This document shows, piece after piece, positions 1 through 5,573 of a stretch of 5,573 bases of DNA (within the stretch, counting starts at the first letter, position 1; the number at the start of each line of letters is the position of its first letter). This stretch comes from Fidelibacterota bacterium (lineage in GTDB: Bacteria > Fidelibacterota > Marinisomatia > SCGC-AAA003-L08 > D37C17), in the NCBI GenBank assembly GCA_012964845.1, contig DTTG01000222.1, positions 1 through 5,573 on the forward strand. The letters are read 5' to 3'. The translations under genes and the position numbers were made by a program. Under the pieces are notes generated by a model. It searched no databases and was not told the DNA's origin. It was given only the letters and a program-made list of their open reading frames with translations.

Positions 1-1461
1 AATATCATTTACAGAATAATTATCCATGGGTAGCTGGTCAACGATTTCATGAAGTTTTGCATCAGTTTGGTCAAACTCCCCCTGGTAAAATAAAATCTGG
101 GCAGATTTAATCTGGTATTCCAGTACATCCGGTGCTTTTTGAATTAGATCAGCACATTTTTTTTCTGCAGATTCCAAATCTCCTTTTGCGATATGGATAT
201 TTACCAATCCCAAGCCAGCATCAATTCGCAGACTTTTTGAATTACCATAGATTAACGCTTCCTGGTAAAGGTACATAGCACCATCCAGGTCACCCAATAC
301 CCGGAACTGAACTTCTGCCAAACGATAGGCTGCCTGGGCATTTTTTTTGGAGACCCTCAATGAATCATAGATTGCCATGGCTTGCTTTAACGAATATCCA
401 GATTCATCTTTTACCGGGACATATGGCGATGAAAAAAATGGATTATTGGGATAAAACCCTGATAATGGTAACTCTGACAATGGAAGCACTAATTTTGACT
501 CAAATACCTTTGCAATTTCAAAAACAGTTTTTGTCAATATCTGCTCATTTTTTGTGGAATTAATTATGTGGGTGAATACCTTATTTGCCCGCATGTATTC
601 CTTTACACCTGACAGATCTTTACCAAAATCCAAAAGCATGGTATGATTGGCATTGTTTGCAATGAGCGTTTCAAAGGCAAGATCAAATTCTTTCAACTTA
701 AATTGTAAATCTGCAAGAATAAATTGAGCCGATTTAAAAGGGGACTCTCGGAGGACTTCCTTTAGGGCTGCATTAATTTTTGGATCGTCAGGGAATACCA
801 TTATACGATCGGAAATTGTTTGCAGCTGTTGTGGGTGAAATTCTAAAAATAATAGATATTCCCGAACGGATTTTTCATAAGCCATGCGCATTCCCAAATA
901 TGAACCAAGTTCAATACTGTAGAAATCCTGCTTTCCTGTTATCTTGCGATACTGAGTCAAAAGGCCATATGCAAAATCTAATTTCCCCGAGCTAACCAAA
1001 CGCTGAAGGATATTTTTAATAGAATTTTCACTGAGTGATAAATCCAACACCAAAGCTGTTGCAAGCGGTTCCCATTTATCTTCGGCTTCCATTAAAATAT
1101 AAACATCCAGAAATTCTAATTTTGATTGTAGATCATTGTTCCGGGCATTGCTGAAAGATTGAGTGTAAACCATCAGCGAATCCCAACTTTCGGTTTGCTT
1201 GAGATAATTTTTCAGCGGAAGAAAATATTTTGAAATTCCCGGATTCGACCGATTGATTTCTTTATACAAAAGTAGGGCTTCTTCATACAGACCGGATCGT
1301 TCCAATGTTTTCGCTTGTGAATATTTGTCCTCAAGTTCAGGATTATTCTTTTTATTAATAGATTGAGCTCTATTCTGAATTTGCTGCAGTACATCCTGGG
1401 CAGTTTGATTCTGACAGAAAACCAGGGAAGTAAACAGAATTAAATTGATAAATTTATTCAT
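1..1461 (-). CDS. Secreted TPR-repeat protein, C-terminus cut off by window edge
   Basis: The frame is open from the ATG at 1461-1459 to base 1 with no stop, giving 487 residues of an incomplete protein. The N-terminus (MNKFINLILFTSLVFC, then QNQ) is a short signal peptide, probably cut by signal peptidase I after Cys16; the residue before that Cys is Phe, which does not fit a lipobox. Helical repeats with TPR-like spacing are visible at about residues 42-75, 180-210 and 243-276, then three in tandem at about 375-408, 411-444 and 445-480 (for example AAYRLAEVQFRVLGDLDGAM and VNIHIAKGDLESAEKKCADL). A Pro/Phe/Tyr-rich stretch at 335-347 interrupts them. TPR arrays are protein-binding scaffolds, so a periplasmic or outer-membrane-associated adaptor role is inferred; no enzymatic motif is seen. 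The start overlaps the end of the upstream coiled-coil gene by 8 bases, so co-translation is likely. A GAGGGAG Shine-Dalgarno site lies 12 bases upstream. Existence of the gene is secure; its specific function is not. Confidence 0.9.
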   Translation of the reverse strand, partial: MNKFINLILFTSLVFCQNQTAQDVLQQIQNRAQSINKKNNPELEDKYSQAKTLERSGLYEEALLLYKEINRSNPGISKYFLPLKNYLKQTESWDSLMVYTQSFSNARNNDLQSKLEFLDVYILMEAEDKWEPLATALVLDLSLSENSIKNILQRLVSSGKLDFAYGLLTQYRKITGKQDFYSIELGSYLGMRMAYEKSVREYLLFLEFHPQQLQTISDRIMVFPDDPKINAALKEVLRESPFKSAQFILADLQFKLKEFDLAFETLIANNANHTMLLDFGKDLSGVKEYMRANKVFTHIINSTKNEQILTKTVFEIAKVFESKLVLPLSELPLSGFYPNNPFFSSPYVPVKDESGYSLKQAMAIYDSLRVSKKNAQAAYRLAEVQFRVLGDLDGAMYLYQEALIYGNSKSLRIDAGLGLVNIHIAKGDLESAEKKCADLIQKAPDVLEYQIKSAQILFYQGEFDQTDAKLHEIVDQLPMDNYSVNDI

Positions 1462-1474
1462 TGATCGATTTATC
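1447..1474 (-). repeat. Short inverted repeat enclosing the stop/start overlap
   Basis: In the transcript GATAAAT (1474-1468) is followed by its perfect complement ATTTATC (1453-1447), with a 14-base loop between. The loop holds the complete 8-base overlap ATGAATAA, containing both the TPR start codon and the upstream stop codon. The stem is 7 base pairs with only one G-C pair, so it would be weak, and it may be chance in AT-rich DNA. Confidence 0.3.
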
Positions 1475-4400
1475 TCCCTCTTGCAGGCTCCTGAAATATT
1501 GCTTCATCATATTTTGATACTCCCGAGAATGACCTTCCTGCAGGGCAGATTCCATAGCATTAATGAGCAGCATTTCCCGTTCACCCATATCGGTTGGGAG
1601 ACCGGTAGGTCCTGAATATATAAATTCTTCACCATCAGAACTTTTTCGTTTTTCGGAATAATCTTTCTGTGTGAGGGACTTTTGGCTGTCCAACATTCTA
1701 GATAGAATTCGCTGCTGTCTTTCCTGGGTTCTGCGATCTACCTGTTTGCGACGGAAATCTTCGATTACTTCTTCCATTTCATCTTTTGCTTTTCCAGCGC
1801 CGCCTGATTCCTGCCCGGGGTTTTCGCCTAATAATTCTTCTAATTGTTTTTTTAGTTCTTCCTGTTGTTTCTGAAGCTGTTCCATCATTTGTTGCTGTGC
1901 CATCATACCCAATTGTGGAAGGTTCATTGTCCCCTGATTAATACCCTGTTGCTGCTGACTCATTTCTTCCATGCGCTCCATAAACTCAGCCATTCCGGAA
2001 CCAGACCCGCTCATTTGCATTTGATTAGCAGATTCCAAAAGTAATTTGGCAATTTCATTCAACCCCTTTAAAATTTTCTTCATTTCTTTTTTTGCAGATG
2101 ACGTTTGTTTTTGCTCCAATCGAGAAATAGTGCGGTCCATGGCTGTTTTGGTTCTGCCGATAGCGCCAGCGATTTCGGGTGATATATGAAAAGTTTCTCG
2201 AGATAATTCTGTTAATTGAATCATAAACTGTTGATTCTCCCGGAGAATTTTATCTTGTTTAACGGCAGTCTCAATTAACTTTGGACTTCGTGACCGTAGG
2301 CCTTCAGTTTCCTTTACCAAATTTTCCTGTGCCTGGGAGATGTAGAGCAAATTGCGAATGAGTGCGAGGAATTTCCTGAGCATTTCATCAACCGTATCTT
2401 CCTGAAATTCAGATTGGATTTCCTGGGCAATTTCCAGCATTTCGTTTAATCCGCTACTTGCCTCACCACCCGATTGGCTGGCGCCGGACGAGTTATTATT
2501 CTGCATTTCGGTCCGGGCTTCATTTAAGTCTGAAGCTGTGGATTCCGTTAATTCACTTTCAGCTAAATCTGAAAGTTGCTGGGATGCATCTGGAGATAAT
2601 GCCTCCATGGCTTTAGCAGCGTCTTTCATGGCCTGTTCTAATGATTTAAAGCTTTCTTCCTGCCTTCTCTCACGTGATGCCAATGTTGCCAGGTCCTCAT
2701 CCTTGGACAGTTCTTCCATAATTGCTTCCTGCTCTTCGGCTAATTTTTCCAGCCTTTTCACAACTTCATCCATTTTTTGTTCAGCCAGTGCCAGTTCAAA
2801 CATTTCAATAAATCGATCCAGCTGTTCTTCAAAGGCTGCCAAGTCAAATTCGAAATCTTCCAGGGCATCTAACATTTTTTGGGGATCCATTTCTTCCATG
2901 GCTTCCTGTAGTTTCTCCATTGCTGCCAACATTTCAGGCGTCATGATCTCATCTAATAATTCCTGAAATTGAGAAAATTTTTCAACCAAGTCTTCACTTA
3001 CTAAATTATTTTGTTCAGCCTGTTCCTGAATTTTCTGCATGGTTTCCTGAATTTGTTCAATCTGGTCAAATACTTCATCCATTTTTTCCAATGCTTCAGC
3101 AGCCTTCTGTTCCTGTTCCCAACTGACATTTTCAGATTTGAGAAGTTCCAATTCTAGTTCTTTCACCAGATCACGGACATCCTCCAAATTCATCTGAATT
3201 TCCTCTCCGTATTCTTCCACCTCCGCTTCCTCTTCTTCCATGCGTTTGAAGAGGTCTTCAAGAGATGGGAACCGCCCAATTAAAATAGGTGAGTAGGTGA
3301 GCGAGGGACCCGACAGAGTATTATTATCTGCAATGATAACCTGGATATGCAATTCATCCTCAGGCGCCAATGAAAATTCGGAGATATTCCATTCATGGTA
3401 CAATTGTTGGGATTTAACATCGCGTTGTATTTCTGCAATATTTCGTGTATATAAGGTGGTATCCTGCGCAAGGTAATCCGGCGCTTTTATACGATATTCG
3501 ATCCAGGCATTTGAAAACCCGTAATCATCACTGGTTTGAATATCAAATCCAATGATGTCGGATTCATCCAATTCAAATTTACGATTGGGATTTTGTACAA
3601 TGAGATCAGGTGGTGAATCCGGTATAATGGAAAATCGGTAATTTGGTGGATGTAAATTCCGCACACCATTTTCATCCTGGACATAAATTGCAGCATTGGT
3701 TTTACTTTTTATGTGGAACGTACCACTTAGTTTATTTTCCTGTACATATAAAACATTAGGAATTTCATCCAAGAAAAGCCATGCAGAATCAAGAGTCTTG
3801 GAGGATTTTCCTGTGAGGCGAACTCGGCTTCCTTCCGGAATTGAAATATCAGTAATATTCCCGGGATGTTGAAATTCATCTTCGCCGGTATATGTAGGAG
3901 GAAGGATGGTAAATTGTAATTCTTGAACTATAGGCCGGTCTGTAACAAAAATGGTGTCGGGGTTTGTTGTAATACTTTCCCAGGCAGAAAACCAAGTTGG
4001 TGATTTGTATTCCGCCCAGTAGCGGGTATCGCGCTTAACTCCTGTAAAAGTATGATGGTATATTTCATTTTTCTGTGCTACAGCCGCCGTGCCTGATTTG
4101 TCTTTATCCTTCCAATGAATGTGGATTGAATCTGGTAATTCTCCAAAACCTGCCACGCTAACGGTGAGGGTATCTCCACCTAATACTTCCATATTGCCCG
4201 TCATGGAATTCAGGACAAAGGGCAGGGGAACAGGAAAATCCTTTGATGGTTGTGAAAGGCGCAGAAATGCCTGAGGTAAGGAATTTATTAAGAGTAATAG
4301 AATAATACCTGCAGAAATGAGAGTAATCTGGAGAGTCTTTTTAAGAGATTGTGATAGGGGGTCATAAAGAGATTCTCTAGAAATTTCTTTCAATTCTATA

Positions 4401-4804
4401 TTTAATTTAGAAACGGCATATTCTGCCAAATCTTTCCCTTCATCTAAACTACCCATTGACTTTTCTAACTGAAGTGCATTAAGGAGGCGGTCACCAATTT
4501 TGGGTTCTCTCTTCTCAAATTTCTGAGCCAGAAACTCATTACTACTATTATTAAAAAGAGAATTATAATGGAAAAACCAGCGGAAACAAATAAATGCAAT
4601 GGCTGTGAAAAATAAAAGTAAGAAAAACTCTGCAGTTTTCAATCTAACGGGAATAGTAAAATAGAAAACCGATTCCAATAAACCCATAGCTAATAGAAAA
4701 ATGACACTTCCAATTGCCAATTGCACCAATCCTCGATGCAGATTGCTTTTCACCTGCTGTGACCGAAAGATGTAAATAAATTCTGTAATGGAAGTGTTTA
4801 TCAT
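1454..4804 (-). CDS. Large membrane-anchored coiled-coil protein, DUF4175-like
   Basis: This 1116-residue protein has three hydrophobic helices at about residues 27-50, 57-77 and 157-176. Between the second and third lies a basic, probably cytoplasmic segment with the motif EKREPKIGDRLLNALQL (97-113), typical of these proteins. After the third helix comes a beta-rich, probably periplasmic region (195-510) with LPPTYTG (301-307), a DSPPDL...SDDYGF stretch (396-430) and ADNNTLSGP (492-500), which match the Ig-like part of DUF4175-type proteins as I know them. Residues 512-760 are a long acidic coiled coil, followed by a Ser/Gly/Asn linker (768-785), more helices (786-925), a Met/Gln-rich segment (928-985) and a basic tail with RILSRMLDSQKSL (1032-1044) and YFRSLQE (1103-1109). 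Family function is unknown; a structural or mechanical envelope role is inferred. The ATG overlaps the DUF4159 stop (TAATG) and has no Shine-Dalgarno site, so translation is probably coupled. At 1116 residues it is longer than the proteobacterial DUF4175 proteins, which I recall as about 800-850. Family assignment rests on architecture and motifs, not on a search. Confidence 0.88.
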   Translation of the reverse strand: MINTSITEFIYIFRSQQVKSNLHRGLVQLAIGSVIFLLAMGLLESVFYFTIPVRLKTAEFFLLLFFTAIAFICFRWFFHYNSLFNNSSNEFLAQKFEKREPKIGDRLLNALQLEKSMGSLDEGKDLAEYAVSKLNIELKEISRESLYDPLSQSLKKTLQITLISAGIILLLLINSLPQAFLRLSQPSKDFPVPLPFVLNSMTGNMEVLGGDTLTVSVAGFGELPDSIHIHWKDKDKSGTAAVAQKNEIYHHTFTGVKRDTRYWAEYKSPTWFSAWESITTNPDTIFVTDRPIVQELQFTILPPTYTGEDEFQHPGNITDISIPEGSRVRLTGKSSKTLDSAWLFLDEIPNVLYVQENKLSGTFHIKSKTNAAIYVQDENGVRNLHPPNYRFSIIPDSPPDLIVQNPNRKFELDESDIIGFDIQTSDDYGFSNAWIEYRIKAPDYLAQDTTLYTRNIAEIQRDVKSQQLYHEWNISEFSLAPEDELHIQVIIADNNTLSGPSLTYSPILIGRFPSLEDLFKRMEEEEAEVEEYGEEIQMNLEDVRDLVKELELELLKSENVSWEQEQKAAEALEKMDEVFDQIEQIQETMQKIQEQAEQNNLVSEDLVEKFSQFQELLDEIMTPEMLAAMEKLQEAMEEMDPQKMLDALEDFEFDLAAFEEQLDRFIEMFELALAEQKMDEVVKRLEKLAEEQEAIMEELSKDEDLATLASRERRQEESFKSLEQAMKDAAKAMEALSPDASQQLSDLAESELTESTASDLNEARTEMQNNNSSGASQSGGEASSGLNEMLEIAQEIQSEFQEDTVDEMLRKFLALIRNLLYISQAQENLVKETEGLRSRSPKLIETAVKQDKILRENQQFMIQLTELSRETFHISPEIAGAIGRTKTAMDRTISRLEQKQTSSAKKEMKKILKGLNEIAKLLLESANQMQMSGSGSGMAEFMERMEEMSQQQQGINQGTMNLPQLGMMAQQQMMEQLQKQQEELKKQLEELLGENPGQESGGAGKAKDEMEEVIEDFRRKQVDRRTQERQQRILSRMLDSQKSLTQKDYSEKRKSSDGEEFIYSGPTGLPTDMGEREMLLINAMESALQEGHSREYQNMMKQYFRSLQEGDKSINE
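1474..1480 (-). promoter_or_regulatory. Shine-Dalgarno-like site for the TPR gene
   Basis: GAGGGAG on the minus strand lies 12 bases upstream of the TPR gene's ATG, inside the last codons of the large coiled-coil gene. It is the only clear Shine-Dalgarno-like site before any of the three starts. The spacing is on the long side. It supports the ATG at 1461 as the start. Confidence 0.5.
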
Positions 4805-4806
4805 TA
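4802..4806 (-). promoter_or_regulatory. TAATG stop-start overlap, probable translational coupling
   Basis: The TAA stop of the DUF4159 gene (4806-4804) shares its last base with the ATG (4804-4802) of the large coiled-coil gene. The 20 bases before the ATG lack a Shine-Dalgarno-like purine run. A ribosome terminating here is therefore the most likely source of initiation for the downstream gene, which would tie the amounts of the two products together. Confidence 0.65.
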
Positions 4807-5466
4807 TCTGCTTAATGCATAAAGAATGATATTGGTTCCCATTTCAAGGGCACTCTGGCGAATGTCTTCAGGATCATTATGAACTCTGCCATCTTCCCAG
4901 CCATCACCTAAATCTGATTCAAAAGTGTAAAGAACCATGAGATTGCCTTCGTTAAAAAGCGCTAATGCCTGGGGGCGATTATTCTCATGTTCATGAACCT
5001 TGGGCAGACCATTTGGGAATTTATAGTAGATATTAAAGATAGGATGATCAAGGGGGAGCTCCACCCAGTCCTTTTCAGGGAAAACTTTTTTCATTTCCCG
5101 CCGGAATGATTTATCCATTCCAAAATTATCGTCAGCATGGAGAAAGGCACCTGCTAAAAGTTGGTCTCGGAGGAGTTGGGCTTCTTCATCAGTGAATTTT
5201 ATATTTCCGTGTCCGGTGAGATAAAGGTAACTGCTTCTTTTAAAAACATCATCTCCAATTTTTGCCCTCTTCTCCAATAGGTTTACAGAAATATTTGTAT
5301 GGTCACCCAAGTACTCCAGCAAGTTGGGAAGAGAACCGGGGTCGCTGTACCAATCCCCACCACCACCATAATGAACTCTGGTAATAGAGAAGGCACCAGG
5401 TGGAATATTTTCAGAAAAAAGAGGAGCACAAAAAAATAATATAATTGAAAAAATGAAGAATTTCAT
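4804..5466 (-). CDS. Secreted DUF4159-domain protein
   Basis: A 220-residue protein with a signal peptide (MKFFIFSIILFFCAPLFS, likely cut after Ser18), so the mature protein is periplasmic. The rest is a single DUF4159 domain: RVHYGGGGDWYSDP (30-43) followed by SLPNLLEYL, then YLYLTGHG (80-87), GAFLHADD (106-113), LPLDHPIF (137-144) and ESDLGDGWED (183-192). The order of these motifs is characteristic of the family, whose fold is related to class I glutamine amidotransferases. The only cysteine (Cys13) is in the signal peptide, so the mature protein has no cysteine nucleophile; a binding or non-amidotransferase role is more likely, and the biochemical function is unknown. It is a stand-alone domain, whereas many proteobacterial members are fused to an N-terminal membrane region. 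The ATG is the first start after an in-frame TAG about 75 bases upstream, and the signal peptide begins directly at it. There is no Shine-Dalgarno site. It is the first gene of the three-gene run in view. Confidence 0.9.
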   Translation of the reverse strand: MKFFIFSIILFFCAPLFSENIPPGAFSITRVHYGGGGDWYSDPGSLPNLLEYLGDHTNISVNLLEKRAKIGDDVFKRSSYLYLTGHGNIKFTDEEAQLLRDQLLAGAFLHADDNFGMDKSFRREMKKVFPEKDWVELPLDHPIFNIYYKFPNGLPKVHEHENNRPQALALFNEGNLMVLYTFESDLGDGWEDGRVHNDPEDIRQSALEMGTNIILYALSR

Positions 5467-5547
5467 AGGTGCGAAAGTTAAAGGTTCAAGTAAGGTGGGA
5501 AGAAGAGAAAATTTGAAGAATAAAGAGGTGGAAGTTAGGGGCTAAAG
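5467..5547 (-). promoter_or_regulatory. Pyrimidine-rich, G-poor 5' leader of the DUF4159 gene
   Basis: Between the DUF4159 start codon and the candidate -10 element, the transcript strand is dominated by C, U and A. The 74 bases nearest the ATG (5467-5540) contain only two G residues. No purine-rich Shine-Dalgarno sequence precedes the ATG; the last bases before it read TTTCGCACCT. Such an unstructured leader fits initiation that relies on ribosomal protein S1 or on A/U-rich accessibility, as is common in Bacteroidota-like lineages. I see no coding frame with a start here and no convincing hairpin. Confidence 0.4.
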
Positions 5548-5553
5548 ATTATA
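5548..5553 (-). promoter_or_regulatory. Candidate -10 element (TATAAT)
   Basis: On the minus strand the hexamer TATAAT occurs about 80 bases upstream of the DUF4159 start codon, in an AT-rich setting. A sigma70-type -35 box at 17-base spacing would lie partly outside the window, so it cannot be judged. The Bacteroidota-type consensus (TAnnTTTG) is not matched exactly. In AT-rich DNA this hexamer can occur by chance, so this is only a plausible promoter for the three-gene run. Confidence 0.3.
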
Positions 5554-5573
5554 TTTCAATTAGTATTAATGAT

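Noticed and set aside
360..995. Two short plus-strand open frames (360-563 and 780-995)
   Set aside because: Both are antisense to the TPR gene, which has a continuous frame, a signal peptide and repeat structure. Neither short product shows a domain or a signal.
1212..1394. Minus-strand open frame of 60 codons in another frame
   Set aside because: It overlaps the N-terminal part of the TPR gene in a different frame and has no supporting signal.
1446..1475. Possible transcription terminator between the coiled-coil gene and the TPR gene
   Set aside because: The only inverted repeat is A/U-rich with a single G-C pair and is not followed by a U-run. The two genes also overlap, so termination here would make little sense.
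1671..1874. Plus-strand open frame rich in Ser, Cys and Phe
   Set aside because: It is antisense to the C-terminal part of the coiled-coil gene; the composition is an antisense artefact of Glu, Gln and Lys codons.
2538..2966. Plus-strand open frame of 142 codons, very serine-rich
   Set aside because: It lies wholly antisense to the coiled-coil gene. Its Ser/Ala-rich product is what results from reading the opposite strand of Glu/Gln/Met-rich codons, and it has no recognisable domain.
2525..3271. Recurrent short motifs such as ttcttccat across the coiled-coil region, resembling a DNA repeat
   Set aside because: They reflect reuse of Glu-Glu-Met and similar codons in the coiled coil. The copies are irregular in spacing and sequence, so this is protein composition, not a DNA repeat array.
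3280..3696. Two minus-strand open frames (3280-3471 and 3487-3696) inside the large gene
   Set aside because: They are out-of-frame readings of the beta-rich region of the coiled-coil gene, whose own frame is intact through both.

Overview
The window carries three genes, all on the minus strand and packed head to tail, so transcription runs from high to low coordinates. From upstream to downstream they are: a secreted 220-residue DUF4159 protein (5466 to 4804), a 1116-residue membrane-anchored coiled-coil protein resembling the DUF4175 family (4804 to 1454), and a secreted TPR-repeat protein (from 1461, running off the left edge at base 1, with 487 residues visible). There are no credible plus-strand genes, RNA genes, mobile elements, CRISPR arrays or long repeats.

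The organism is probably a Gram-negative bacterium of the Fibrobacterota-Chlorobiota-Bacteroidota (FCB) group, with Candidatus Marinimicrobia or a relative a reasonable guess. The grounds are AT-rich DNA, the first two genes lacking Shine-Dalgarno sites, very tight gene packing, short signal peptides of the '...FCQ' type, and this gene set. This placement is inference from style and gene content; no phylogenetic marker gene is present.

Region by region: 5467-5573 is a short intergenic leader with a possible -10 element and a strongly pyrimidine-rich, G-poor transcript. The DUF4159 gene ends in TAATG, so its stop overlaps the start of the large gene by one base. The large gene ends in ATGAATAA, so its last 8 bases overlap the start of the TPR gene. 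This spacing implies one transcript with translational coupling.

Working model (inference): all three products act at or beyond the inner membrane. The large protein is anchored by three N-terminal helices and projects beta-rich domains and a very long E/Q/M-rich coiled coil into the periplasm. The DUF4159 protein is a soluble periplasmic partner with a glutamine-amidotransferase-like fold but no free cysteine. The TPR protein is a likely scaffold. DUF4159 and DUF4175-type genes are often found beside MoxR AAA ATPase, DUF58 and BatA/VWA-type genes; none of those lies in this window, and the module's biochemical role is unknown.
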